Assembly (NCBI GenBank): GCA_018266895.1
Contig: JAFDZQ010000092.1
Span: 1-60,390, forward strand
DNA: 60,390 bases
Source of the DNA: Bacteroidota bacterium
GTDB taxonomy: Bacteria > Bacteroidota > Ignavibacteria > Tepidaquicellales > Tepidaquicellaceae
Direction: 5' to 3'
Shown here: piece after piece, positions 20,356 through 30,418 of the stretch
Layout: each line of letters starts with the position of its first letter
How positions within the stretch are numbered: position 1 is the first letter of the stretch
Notes under the pieces: model-generated
The model's database searches: none
Seen by the model: only the letters and a program-made list of their open reading frames with translations
What the model was told of the DNA's origin: nothing
Translations under genes and position numbers: made by a program

Positions 20356-21330
20356 ATGAGAATTTTTGAGAACACAAATTATGATTTTTTAGACAAGAGA
20401 AAATTCTTTTACATCTTTTCTACTGTCGTCATAATAATCGGATTTATCGTACTCTTTACTACAAGAAGCATTCCTCTCGGAATTGATTTCAGCGGAGGAA
20501 CTGAGCTGCAGATAAGATTTGAGAAAGATGTTAACATTGCTGATTTAAGAGAAGCAATGGATAATGCGGGATTTTCGGGTATGGAACTGAAAACCATGGG
20601 AACTGAAAGGGATGTTCTTTTCAGGACGCCTATGCAGGAGGAAGGCCAGCTTGTTTCCGATAAAATTCAGCAGGGTATCAGGGCAAAGATAGCCGATAAT
20701 AATTTCGAAGTTCAGAGAATTGACAAAGTCGGTCCGAAGATTGGGGCTGAGTTAAGAAGGAACGCTCTGTTTGCCGTTATTTTTTCTCTTATAGCAATTC
20801 TTATTTATCTTGCTTTCAGATTCCAGTTTGTCTTTGCTGTGGGAGCCGTAGTTGCGCTGTTTCATGATGTGCTTGTTACAATTGCCGTTATTGCAATATT
20901 CGATGCTATATTTCCTAATCTCCGGCTTGAATTCAATCAGTCAATGCTCGCTGCATTTCTGACACTCGTCGGATTTTCTTCAAATGATACTGTTATTGTA
21001 TTTGACAGAATAAGGGAAAACATCAAGCTGTTTAAAAATGAAGATATACTGCACGTGATGAACAGAAGCATAAACGCAACTTTAAGCAGAACAATTATTA
21101 CCAGCGGTACTGTATTTTTAACGGTTTTGGTTCTGTTTATTTTCGGAGGCGAAGTGAACAGAAGTTTCGCCTTTACATTTGCCGTAGGTATAATTACCGG
21201 AACTTATTCTTCAATCTTCGTTGCAAGCGCTATTGTAGTTGACTGGAAAGAAAGAGGAAATGCTCTTCTTCTGAAGGAAAAATCTTTGAGACTTAAAACA
21301 GCTCCGAAAGTTAAAAAAATCAATGCCTGA
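20356..21330 (+). CDS. secF: Protein translocase subunit SecF
   Basis: 324 residues, six predicted TM helices. The P1-like segment GIDFSGGTELQIRF is near residue 39, and the conserved TM4-TM5 motif reads VGFSSNDTVIVFDRIREN. It works with SecD in the inner membrane. The gene is in operon with secD (45-base gap). Its last eight bases overlap the start of the STAS gene in another frame. Confidence 0.96.
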   Translation: MRIFENTNYDFLDKRKFFYIFSTVVIIIGFIVLFTTRSIPLGIDFSGGTELQIRFEKDVNIADLREAMDNAGFSGMELKTMGTERDVLFRTPMQEEGQLVSDKIQQGIRAKIADNNFEVQRIDKVGPKIGAELRRNALFAVIFSLIAILIYLAFRFQFVFAVGAVVALFHDVLVTIAVIAIFDAIFPNLRLEFNQSMLAAFLTLVGFSSNDTVIVFDRIRENIKLFKNEDILHVMNRSINATLSRTIITSGTVFLTVLVLFIFGGEVNRSFAFTFAVGIITGTYSSIFVASAIVVDWKERGNALLLKEKSLRLKTAPKVKKINA

Positions 21331-21640
21331 TATCAGTACAACATATTCTTCTGAAAACGGAAATAATACGGCTGTCATTAAAATCAGCAGTGACGCTGTA
21401 GGGCTAAACAACTTTAACTCTCTTAATGAGACTGTTTCAGCAGAATTAATGAACGGAATCAGATTTTTCATTTTTGATATGACCGATATTCAGACAATAA
21501 ACAGTTCAGGTCTCGGCATTCTGATAAGCTGCCTTAAAAGGATTAAAGAAAGCAACGGTAACTTAAAGATCAGAAATATAAATGAAAAGATTACCGGTAT
21601 ATTCAAGCTTACAAAACTCGACAGTGTTTTTGAGTTTTAA
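21323..21640 (+). CDS. STAS-domain protein (anti-sigma factor antagonist type)
   Basis: 105 residues, a single STAS domain. The phosphoacceptor region reads INSSGLGILIS at residues 59-69, with Ser61 in the place of the SpoIIAA serine; the preceding FDMTDI strand is typical. Such proteins bind anti-sigma kinases or membrane transport domains depending on phosphorylation. No kinase or sigma factor gene is nearby. The start overlaps secF by eight bases, so translation is probably coupled, and a terminator follows the stop. Confidence 0.85.
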   Translation: MPDISTTYSSENGNNTAVIKISSDAVGLNNFNSLNETVSAELMNGIRFFIFDMTDIQTINSSGLGILISCLKRIKESNGNLKIRNINEKITGIFKLTKLDSVFEF

Positions 21641-21666
21641 ATCAACATTAAAAAAATTTTAAAAAT

Positions 21667-21707
21667 AAAATCTTCAAATCAGATCAAAATGATTGAAGAT
21701 TTTTTTA
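21667..21707 (+). terminator. Intrinsic terminator after secDF-STAS
   Basis: AATCTTCA (21669-21676) pairs with TGAAGATT (21694-21701), extended by ATCA/TGAT, and is followed by a run of T. It ends only 11 bases before the purA start, so purA needs a promoter inside this short gap or within the STAS gene. Confidence 0.65.
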
Positions 21708-21717
21708 TTTCTGAATA

Positions 21718-22995
21718 ATGGAAAATAACGTAACAGTCCTTGTAGGACTTCAGTGGGGAGACGAAGGCAAAGGCAGAATGGTGGATTATCTTGCTCAGGA
21801 CGCAGATTTCGTTGCAAGATATCAGGGAGGAAACAATGCCGGACATACAGTTGTAAATCAATTCGGAACTTTCAAACTGCATCTTATTCCCTCCGGGATT
21901 TTTAACCCCGGAGTTATTAATATCCTCGGACCGGGAATGGTAATTGACATACAGTCATTATCGGAAGAGATATCGGAACTGGAAAAGTCAGGTATTGACA
22001 CCGGAACGATCAGAATATCTGACAGAGCTACGGTGACTTTTCCCTTTCACAGGCTTGAAGACAATCTTGAAGAAGACCGTCTCGGCGGAGGAGCTTTCGG
22101 ATCTACAAGAAGAGGAATTGCTTATGCTTACGGTGAAAGATACATGAAAAAAAGTATTCAGCTGGGCGAACTTCTTTTTCCGGATCATTTGAAGAAAAGA
22201 ATGAAAGGCATTGTCGAATGGAAAAATCTTCTTTTAAAAAATGTCTATAGAAGTTCTGAATTAATTGACCTGAATTCTGTTCTTGACTGGTTATTCGAAT
22301 ACGGTGAAAAGATAAAACATTTCATTTGTGATACTACTTCCCTTCTCGAAAAAGCCGCTGCTGAAAATAAAAAGATTTTGTTTGAAGCGCAGCTCGGATC
22401 TCTGAGAGATATTTATTTCGGCATTTACCCTTATACTACCTCTTCATGTACTCTCTCTTCTTATGCGCCGGTCGGTGGTGGATTATTCAATAAAAAGATA
22501 GATAAAGTTATCGGAGTGATGAAAGCTTATTCCACTTGTGTGGGAAGCGGACCGTTTACTACAGAGATGCAGGAATCCGAAGCTAAAAATCTAAGAGAAA
22601 CAGCTTTTGAATACGGAGCTTCTACCGGAAGACCGAGAAGGATCGGACACTTCGATGCAGTGGCTACAAGATACGGTGCAATGATTCAGGGGACCGATGA
22701 GATTGCAATTACAAAAGTAGACAGTCTTTCAGGACAGAAAAAATTGCTGATCTGCACTGAATACGAAATCAACGGAAAATCAACAGGGGAATTTCAATTA
22801 ACACCTGCTCTTGAAACCGCAATACCAAAATATATTGAAATGGATGGATGGGAAGATGATATTACTGGATGTAAAAATTTCAATGAACTGCCAACCGCAG
22901 CCAAAAATTATATAGATAAAATTGAAGAACTCATTGGCAGGAAAATAAGATATGTATCAGTAGGTCCGGAAAGGGACAGTCTTATTTTAAAATAG
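21718..22995 (+). CDS. purA: Adenylosuccinate synthase
   Basis: 425 residues, full length. It joins IMP and aspartate with GTP, the first committed step to AMP. The GTP loop QWGDEGKG is at 12-19; NNAGHTVV with the conserved His follows near 39-46. Later come GSTRRGIAYAYGERYMKKS, the IMP-binding TRYG, GTDEIAITKVDSL and the C-terminal YVSVGPERDSLIL. The ATG at 21718 gives the family N-terminus. The stop at 22993-22995 overlaps sequence that still reads as ASCH-domain protein in another frame. Confidence 0.97.
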   Translation: MENNVTVLVGLQWGDEGKGRMVDYLAQDADFVARYQGGNNAGHTVVNQFGTFKLHLIPSGIFNPGVINILGPGMVIDIQSLSEEISELEKSGIDTGTIRISDRATVTFPFHRLEDNLEEDRLGGGAFGSTRRGIAYAYGERYMKKSIQLGELLFPDHLKKRMKGIVEWKNLLLKNVYRSSELIDLNSVLDWLFEYGEKIKHFICDTTSLLEKAAAENKKILFEAQLGSLRDIYFGIYPYTTSSCTLSSYAPVGGGLFNKKIDKVIGVMKAYSTCVGSGPFTTEMQESEAKNLRETAFEYGASTGRPRRIGHFDAVATRYGAMIQGTDEIAITKVDSLSGQKKLLICTEYEINGKSTGEFQLTPALETAIPKYIEMDGWEDDITGCKNFNELPTAAKNYIDKIEELIGRKIRYVSVGPERDSLILK

Positions 22996-23054
22996 CATTT
23001 GGTCAAGCATGGTATTTCTGTGATAATGAAAAATGCGCCAACGAACTCTCGGAG

Positions 23055-23387
23055 TTGGTGAAGAATGGTGTAAAAAGAGCAACTGCATCATTTGTATACT
23101 GGTATGAAAGCGGAAAAGAAGTTTTCCCTGTAAAAGCAGATGTAAATATTGTAACCGACTGGAATGGAATAGCGCAATGTGTAATTAATACAAAAAAAAA
23201 TTCAATTCTGCCTTTTAAAAAAGTTGATTCTGAAATGGCATTTACAGAAGGTGAAGGAGATAAATCTCTGGATTACCGGAGGAAGGCTCATATCACCTTT
23301 TTTGAAAGAGAATTGAAAAAAGAAAAAATTAATTTCCCGGAAGATACTGAGATTGTATTTGAAGAATTTGAGATGATATACAAATAA
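23055..23387 (+). CDS. ASCH-domain protein lacking a credible start
   Basis: The first usable start is the TTG at 23055 (110 residues), but homology to ASCH-domain proteins extends upstream in the same frame from about 22983: SYFKIAFGQAWYFCDNEK, CANELSELVKNGVKRATASF. That frame has no ATG, GTG or TTG between its upstream stop (22923-22925, inside purA) and 23055. The clear family features are KRATAS, VITDWNGIAQCVINT-like strand pairs and EGEGDKSLDYRRKAHITFFEREL. ASCH folds bind RNA or modified nucleosides; the function of this subgroup is not settled. I suspect a 5' deletion that fused the gene to the end of purA, or an unusual start such as ATA at 22992. Confidence 0.6.
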   Translation: MVKNGVKRATASFVYWYESGKEVFPVKADVNIVTDWNGIAQCVINTKKNSILPFKKVDSEMAFTEGEGDKSLDYRRKAHITFFERELKKEKINFPEDTEIVFEEFEMIYK

Positions 23388-23397
23388 TCTCTCCAGT

Positions 23398-23958
23398 TTA
23401 TCCCTTTATATCTCTGTTCTTTACTTCGTTTTCGTCTACAAATATTGCATCAGATTCATTTATCTTGCCTGCATCAAAAATCCTGGGATCTGCGGGATTT
23501 TTCTCAATACTATCAGGGAACTTCTCTTCTTTCTTTTTCCTGTCTCCTAATGAATCAAAAGAAAACATACCTGCGCCTGTAAACATTGTCGCAATAAAGC
23601 ATAAAAGAAAAACTATATTATAACTGAAAGGAAGTTCAGGATTGCCGGCACCAAGGACATAAAGAAAACTTAAAGTCATTACAGCCATAAAAAAGCTTGT
23701 CAAAGGAGTAAAAAGTCCGATGATGTATAATGCTCCGAAAATCATTTCCATGAAAGGAAGTATGAAAGCAAGGACAAATGACACTGTATTGTTCATTCTG
23801 CCTGTTTCCTGAACTGAGGAAATAAAATCCTGAAGGTGAAGTACTTTTCCTGCGCCTGCAAGCAGAAACAATGTCCCGAGTCCGAGTCTGATCAGAAGTA
23901 ATCCGGCAGAATTTGAAATATTTCCGCTTCTCGCTTTAAATAAAATTCCCATAAACAT
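23398..23958 (-). CDS. DoxX-family membrane protein
   Basis: 186 residues. Four hydrophobic helices lie between residues 17 and 130, with the DoxX core LLLIRLGLGTLFLLAGAGKV near 19-38, PFMEMIFGALYIIGLFTPL and the Asn/Pro-rich loop before the last helix. A charged cytoplasmic or periplasmic tail of about 50 residues follows (KKKEEKFPDS...). The family is linked to quinone or thiosulfate redox membrane complexes but often has no assigned role. It is divergent from the DUF454 gene and converges with the ASCH gene, with only ten bases between stops. Confidence 0.85.
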   Translation of the reverse strand: MFMGILFKARSGNISNSAGLLLIRLGLGTLFLLAGAGKVLHLQDFISSVQETGRMNNTVSFVLAFILPFMEMIFGALYIIGLFTPLTSFFMAVMTLSFLYVLGAGNPELPFSYNIVFLLCFIATMFTGAGMFSFDSLGDRKKKEEKFPDSIEKNPADPRIFDAGKINESDAIFVDENEVKNRDIKG

Positions 23959-24129
23959 TTTTTCTTAATTTATGAATGTTTAAAGTAATTTACTATAAAG
24001 AATTTAATCTTTTTTGAATGAGTTTTAATGGGAACGATTTTTATTATCTTAACGGGGAATAATCAGGATGTATATATATTTCGGAACAGGAGTATTTTAG
24101 AATTAAAATATTTGCAATAATTCACTATT

Positions 24130-24570
24130 TTGAACGAAAAATATTTTGTCAAAACCTTGCAGAACAAAGATTTAAAAAATGAATTAAAAATCAGCGGCAA
24201 TCCCGCTGTCAGATTTATTTTCCTTGCAGCAGGCACAATCCTTGTCGGAATAGGAATTCTCGGCATGTTCCTGCCTATCTTACCGACTACTGTGTTTTTT
24301 ATTCTTGCCGCATGGTGTTTTGCAAGAAGTTCGCAAAAATTTCATTACTGGCTTCATAACAACAGATATTTCGGGAAGTATCTATCGGATTACATGCAGA
24401 ATAAAGGAATGACATTAAGATATAAAATTTTTTCCATCTTATTTCTCTGGACCGGTATTTTAATTTCGGTTTTCTTTGCCACTGAAATTCTCTACATAAG
24501 GATTTTATTGCTCTTGATTTCAGCCGGAGTTACCTGGCATCTTCTTGCAATAGAGACCTCAGATGACTAA
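24130..24570 (+). CDS. YbaN-family (DUF454) inner membrane protein
   Basis: 146 residues from a TTG start. DUF454 features are GIGILGMFLPILPTTVFFILAAWCFARSS (two helices with a conserved Pro-Leu-Leu-Pro-Thr-Thr-like turn) and the FHYWLHNNRYFG motif, followed by two more helices. The function is unknown. No in-frame ATG lies closer to the domain, so TTG at 24130 is chosen. It sits 35 bases before the phosphoesterase gene in the same direction and may share its transcript. Confidence 0.85.
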   Translation: MNEKYFVKTLQNKDLKNELKISGNPAVRFIFLAAGTILVGIGILGMFLPILPTTVFFILAAWCFARSSQKFHYWLHNNRYFGKYLSDYMQNKGMTLRYKIFSILFLWTGILISVFFATEILYIRILLLLISAGVTWHLLAIETSDD

Positions 24571-24605
24571 ACTTTTCTTTAACCATATTTCAAACACGTT
24601 AATTC

Positions 24606-26426
24606 ATGGATGCTCAGAATAAATTAAGCTCTGTCCGTCGTCAGCCGATGGTTAACTGGTTTCATATCGGGCAGCTTGCAAAGACAGCAGTAAGAATTTC
24701 TATTTCCACTTTCATTGGCGAACAATCCGATAAAAGAATTCTTCAGGCTCTGTCTTCAACCAGAAAAGAGTTCTTTGATTATACTCATTATCATAAAGAA
24801 ACCGGTAATAAAAGCATCAGTGATTTTAATCATCCGAGAAATGAAATCTGGCTTGACTATATTTCTGATACAGGAGACGGATTTAATCCTACATATGCAG
24901 TTGCATATTATTCATCGAATCCCGGACTGGATCTTTCTTTCGGAGGAAAATCCTATTCCACAAAAAGAGGGGAGGTTTTGATTTTCGGGGGTGATGAAGT
25001 CTATCCTACTCCGAGCAGGGAAAATTACCGGAAGCGTCTTGTTGTCCCTTTTGAAACTGCCTTCGGTGATGATAAACCCGAATTCAGACCGCATGTATTT
25101 GCAATTCCGGGCAATCATGACTGGTACGACGGATTGTCGGCTTTTACAAGACTCTTCTGCTCTGATCTCAACAGAAGATTCGCAGGCTGGTTCACACGGC
25201 AGAGAAGAAGTTACTTTGCGCTTAAACTTCCCGGTAACTGGTGGCTTCTGGGCTCTGACGGACAGCTTCAGTCTGACATCGACACTCCTCAGATAGAATA
25301 TTTCAGAAGCGTAGCAGAAAGACATATGAAGGAAGGCGACAGGGTTATTCTCTGCATTTCACAGCCAAACTGGATCTATGCAGCAAAATACAAAAAGTTT
25401 AATGAGATTTACGACGAAAGCGACCTTCTGTATCTCCAGAATGAAATTCTGTCAAAAAAGAATATTGGTGTAAAAGTATATCTCTCGGGAGATTTGCACC
25501 ACTACAGGAGACATGAAGAAAAACATGCAAAAGATCCTGAAGCTAAAGTCCAGAAGATAACTGCTGGCGGCGGCGGCGCTTTCCTTCATCCTACTCACGA
25601 CGCTGATGTAGATGAGATATCCGAAGATTTCGGCATCGGTAAAGAAACCAAAAGACATTTTAACCTTAAAAAAAGTTATCCGGATGTAAAAAAATCCAGA
25701 ATGCTTTCTTTCAGGGATTTGCTTTTCTTGTTTTTAAATCCGGGTTTTGGAATAGTAACAGCTTTGTTCTATCTCCTGACTGCCTGGTTTGTGAGCTCTG
25801 CAATTGATCTTAAGAACTTCGAAAATCCTACAGGATTTTTTGATTCTTTGTATCTGGCTATAAAATTTACTTTTTTTGCTTTTCTTGACAATCCGCTGAC
25901 TGCGATCTGGATAGCGCTTGTTCTGACTGCATTTATAATTTTTACGGATACTCATTCTAAATTTTATCAATATCTTGCTGGCTTCATACATTGCTGCGCT
26001 CACTTTTCAGCCATTTTCTATATCGGCTGGGGATCGGTTATATTCGCTGTTTATCTTTTTAAAGATCATGAAACTCTGATATTTCTATTTGCAATGATGA
26101 TGGTTTTTATCTCGGGATGGATTGTTGGTTCTACCATTATGGGAGTTTATTTGTTCGTTTCACAGTTTTTTTTCGGGAGACACAATGATGAAGCTTTTTC
26201 AGCATTAAAAATTCAGGATTACAAGAATTTTCTGCGTCTTCACATTTCATCAGACGGCGATCTGACAATTTTTCCCGTTAAGATAGAAAAATGTCCCAGG
26301 AACTGGAGAAACCGAAGAGAAAATGAAAAGGAAAAGATAAAATCTTTTATAGTTCCTGCAGACGGATCAGGAGCTGAACTTATAGAAGAACCGGTCGTTC
26401 TGAAAAGAAAAAAGAATTCTGTTTAA
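24606..26426 (+). CDS. Membrane-bound calcineurin-like metallophosphoesterase
   Basis: 606 residues. The N-terminal 350 residues form a metallophosphoesterase domain: ISDTGDGFNPTYA, FGGDEVYP, GNHDWYDGLSAFTR, and SGDLHHYRRH supply the usual Asp, Asn and His metal ligands in order. The first D-x-H motif is not seen in its canonical form. The C-terminal half has about five membrane helices (residues 375-540), followed by a short charged tail. It would hydrolyse a phosphoester at the membrane; the substrate is unknown. tRNA genes follow on the opposite strand. Confidence 0.85.
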   Translation: MDAQNKLSSVRRQPMVNWFHIGQLAKTAVRISISTFIGEQSDKRILQALSSTRKEFFDYTHYHKETGNKSISDFNHPRNEIWLDYISDTGDGFNPTYAVAYYSSNPGLDLSFGGKSYSTKRGEVLIFGGDEVYPTPSRENYRKRLVVPFETAFGDDKPEFRPHVFAIPGNHDWYDGLSAFTRLFCSDLNRRFAGWFTRQRRSYFALKLPGNWWLLGSDGQLQSDIDTPQIEYFRSVAERHMKEGDRVILCISQPNWIYAAKYKKFNEIYDESDLLYLQNEILSKKNIGVKVYLSGDLHHYRRHEEKHAKDPEAKVQKITAGGGGAFLHPTHDADVDEISEDFGIGKETKRHFNLKKSYPDVKKSRMLSFRDLLFLFLNPGFGIVTALFYLLTAWFVSSAIDLKNFENPTGFFDSLYLAIKFTFFAFLDNPLTAIWIALVLTAFIIFTDTHSKFYQYLAGFIHCCAHFSAIFYIGWGSVIFAVYLFKDHETLIFLFAMMMVFISGWIVGSTIMGVYLFVSQFFFGRHNDEAFSALKIQDYKNFLRLHISSDGDLTIFPVKIEKCPRNWRNRRENEKEKIKSFIVPADGSGAELIEEPVVLKRKKNSV

Positions 26427-26496
26427 TTATTCTGTAATTGTTTTGTAATGTAAAAGAATTTGTATTGAAGGAAATTATAAATATAAGGAATAAGTG

Positions 26497-26570
26497 AGGC
26501 GTGGGACAGATTCGAACTGTCGAATAAAAGTTTTGCAGACTTTCCCCTTAAGCCACTTGGGTACCACGCC
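26497..26570 (-). tRNA. tRNA-Cys (GCA)
   Basis: A cloverleaf on the minus strand: acceptor stem GGCGTGG/CCACGCC, T arm with GTTCGAATC, anticodon stem AAAGT/ACTTT with loop CTGCAAA, anticodon GCA. The discriminator is U, as expected for tRNA-Cys. CCA is not encoded. Confidence 0.95.
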
Positions 26571-26604
26571 GGAAATTAAACAGCTTTATATATCAAATGA
26601 AAAG

Positions 26605-26677
<73 letters not shown>

Positions 26678-26835
26678 ATTAATTATAAAATTAATCGTAT
26701 TAATTTACTATTTCAAGTCGCTTTTCTGTAAAAAGATCTGTCTCTTAAAAGTCTTAGAATTGTTTTCTGATTTTGAAATAAGAATTCTAAATGATTTTTA
26801 TGGCATTCAGGTTGTGTTGCAAACGTCTATACATA

Positions 26836-27102
26836 TTATCTGTTCTTCCATTTATCTTTTGCCTTCTTTCCTCCGAAATAAACAAATATTGCCACTACCA
26901 GATGTATCCAGAACCACGGACTGTCCGTTCCCAGTACCTGCGCAATGTAAATAAGTATCAGAGCTCTCGGTATGAAAACTGTCAGCAATACATCACCTAT
27001 GAATGGAACTGTATTCAGAGGGATCTGGTGCATAATAAAGTGATAAATTATCAATATAGTTCTTGGAAGAAAAAGACTTACAACAAGAAATAATGTATCC
27101 AT
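26836..27102 (-). CDS. Small membrane protein
   Basis: 88 residues with two to three hydrophobic segments (LFLVVSLFLPRTILIIYHFI, FIGDVLLTVFIPRALILIYIA, WFWIHLVVAIFVYFG) and a basic tail KKAKDKWKNR. It resembles the small YqaE/Pmp3-like or DUF-type membrane proteins in size and layout, but no family is recognised with confidence. It lies downstream of gapA in the same direction, beyond the gapA terminator. Confidence 0.6.
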   Translation of the reverse strand: MDTLFLVVSLFLPRTILIIYHFIMHQIPLNTVPFIGDVLLTVFIPRALILIYIAQVLGTDSPWFWIHLVVAIFVYFGGKKAKDKWKNR

Positions 27103-27132
27103 AATTTTAATTTTACTTTTATTAATACAATA

Positions 27133-27156
27133 AAGGCTGACTTTTCAGTCAGCCTT
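27133..27156 (-). terminator. Intrinsic terminator of gapA
   Basis: A perfect 10-bp stem AAGGCTGACT/AGTCAGCCTT with a 4-base loop, about 25 bases after the gapA stop. The minus-strand tail is T-rich but not a pure T run. Confidence 0.7.
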
Positions 27157-27180
27157 CTGGATAGTTACATTAAACAAATT

Positions 27181-28206
<1,026 letters not shown>

Positions 28207-28418
28207 TTATTGCTAAATTACTCAATAATGAATAGAAATTCAATTTAGATTGTTTGATATTTCCGTCTTTTGTTCAGTGGTGTCCAGATTAATTTATTTT
28301 TGTAATAAATATTTTTTTCTAATAAAAAATTGAATAACATGTAAGCTGTTTGAAACAACCCCACCCTGCCCTCCCACGGAGATGTCCATAAACTAAAAAT
28401 TCAAATTTGCCTCAAAGA

Positions 28419-28451
28419 CTCCCGCTTCGCGCCCGCCTCGCGGAGCGGGAG
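28419..28451. repeat. GC-rich REP-like palindrome
   Basis: CTCCCGCT (28419-28426) pairs with AGCGGGAG (28444-28451); after one T-G pair, CGCG pairs with CGCG around loop CCCGCCT. The base composition is unlike the surroundings, so it is probably a mobile palindromic repeat. Confidence 0.65.
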
Positions 28452-28808
28452 GCGAGCAAAGCCTCGAAGTTCTATGATCTTTTAATTTTTCCTTAGAGTC
28501 TTAGCGTCTAATAGGTGAATATATTTTTATTAATCAACTTAGGTTAGAGGAATAGAAAACTCTCTTAACTTAATGGCATTGGGGTTTAGAAAGGTTTTGT
28601 AGCAATACAATAAGTTTTTCAAAGAAAATTTTTCTCAATGTAAAAAAGCTGATTGAAAATTTAGATATTGTCTTTCGAACTTATTTTGCTTCTTGAATTA
28701 TAACTATAGATACAGATTCCTTTTCTAAGGACTTTTATAAGCAATCTGATTTCCATAACTTTAATTTGACAAAATCAAAAGTCAATAATAAATTTACAGC
28801 GAATAATT

Positions 28809-30236
28809 TTGAAGAATAAACTTACCGGATTTATCTCTGAAAATTTCCTGACAATGTTTCTGATGATAATGATACTTCCATTTATAATTCTTTTCTTCTT
28901 TAATCACCCTTCCGCAGATGACTGGGGTCTTGCCGAAAATACTAAAATTATGGGATTCTTTAACGCACAGGTTCACTATTATAAAAGCTGGACAGGAAAA
29001 TATTTTTCGAATGCCGTTTTAAGTTACAACCCTGTTTATTTCAGATCTATGTTTGGTTATAAAATTGTGACGCTTCTGCTTATGCTTTTGTTCATTTATG
29101 TATTGTTTGCTCTTATATCAGAACTTACAAAAAAAGTACTGAATCTCCGGGAAAGAATTCTTTTAACCTTGTCCGTTTTTTTCATGTATATGTATGCGAT
29201 GCCGTCACTGTCGCAGAGCTTTTACTGGCTGACTGCATCCGTTGTTTATCAGACTGGAATAATGATGATAATGATTTTTCTTCTTCTATATGCAAAGATC
29301 ACCAGACCCGGCGGTACATCTTCTCACAGGATTCTTATTTTTTTGTCAGTACTTTTGCTAATTGCAATTTCCGGCTGCAGCGAAATGTCTATGGTGACGG
29401 GCGTTTTGATGATTTCATTACTGGTCATATGCAAACTGATAAATGAAAAAAAGATTACGGCAGTGTTAATTCTGTTTTCACTGACAACAGCTATTTCTTC
29501 TTATGTACTGCTTTCGGCACCGGGCAATAGTATCAGAGGTTCGCTTTATCCCGACAGTCATCAGTTGATCCAATCTTTAATGACTTCATTTTCAACAATG
29601 ACTGATCTTCTTATTTCATGGATTTTTATATCGCCGCTGATTTTTATTACAATTTTAATTACTCCTGTAATTTTTAAATTTATTTCCGGTTCAGATAAAA
29701 AACCTGTCGCTATATTCATCAACCCTGTTTATGTGTTAATAACTTTCCTGTTTATTCTGTTTGTTCTTATATTTACGCCGGTGTGGAGTCTCGGAAGACC
29801 GCCTTTCAGCAGGACAATCAATATTATTTATTTTGTTTTTCTGATTGGCTGGTTTTATAATGTTATGATTTTAATTTATTATTTCTCGCGGAAGTTTAAT
29901 TTCAGTTCTTTAAAAGTACCAGGATATGTCTATGTACTCTCAATGATTATTGTTGTGCTTTTTTTGTTTAAAAAGAATAATGTTAAGAACGCATATGCAG
30001 ATTTATTAAGAGGAGGAGCCGTGAAATATAACAATGAACTTAATTACAGGTATGATTTCATATCAAAAAGTGCAAACGACAGTCTGATAGTTCCGGATCT
30101 TGTAAACAAGCCAAGGACTATATTTTTATTTGATATATCTTCTGATCCTGCAAGCGAATTCAATTCTAAGTATGCTCATTACTTTGGTAAAAAATATATT
30201 GCCGTATTGAAATCAGATACACTCAAAAATGAATGA
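28809..30236 (+). CDS. Multi-pass membrane protein, DUF6056-like
   Basis: 475 residues from a TTG start, with about ten to eleven membrane helices. The first loop reads HPSADDWGLAENTKIMGF and YYKSWTGKYFSN. The acidic ADD motif after helix 1 and the W-G-R/K-Y-F motif are typical of DUF6056 and other GT-C-like glycosyltransferase membrane proteins. This suggests transfer of a sugar from a lipid carrier on the outer face of the inner membrane, but that role is only inferred. The C-terminus has a soluble tail of about 70 residues. A hairpin shared with the next, converging gene follows. Confidence 0.7.
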   Translation: MKNKLTGFISENFLTMFLMIMILPFIILFFFNHPSADDWGLAENTKIMGFFNAQVHYYKSWTGKYFSNAVLSYNPVYFRSMFGYKIVTLLLMLLFIYVLFALISELTKKVLNLRERILLTLSVFFMYMYAMPSLSQSFYWLTASVVYQTGIMMIMIFLLLYAKITRPGGTSSHRILIFLSVLLLIAISGCSEMSMVTGVLMISLLVICKLINEKKITAVLILFSLTTAISSYVLLSAPGNSIRGSLYPDSHQLIQSLMTSFSTMTDLLISWIFISPLIFITILITPVIFKFISGSDKKPVAIFINPVYVLITFLFILFVLIFTPVWSLGRPPFSRTINIIYFVFLIGWFYNVMILIYYFSRKFNFSSLKVPGYVYVLSMIIVVLFLFKKNNVKNAYADLLRGGAVKYNNELNYRYDFISKSANDSLIVPDLVNKPRTIFLFDISSDPASEFNSKYAHYFGKKYIAVLKSDTLKNE

Positions 30237-30264
30237 TATCTGAAGTTAAGCAAATTGTAAAAAT

Positions 30265-30334
30265 GTAAGCAAAATAAAGTGGTTTTGTGATTCTTATTAG
30301 AAAATCAATATTACAAGCCACCTTATTTGCTTAC
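30265..30334. terminator. Bidirectional hairpin between converging genes
   Basis: GTAAGCAAAATAAAGTGG (from 30265) pairs with CCACCTTATTTGCTTAC (to 30334) with one bulge and one G-T pair, around a loop that can pair further. It lies between the stops of the membrane protein gene and the secreted-protein gene. Confidence 0.6.
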
Positions 30335-30418
30335 TTATATTCTGTTTGATTCAGATTTTAAAACCATTTTGAGCTATTAACAATGAACTTTTCCATAATA
30401 ATATACTTTTGTTCCGGA

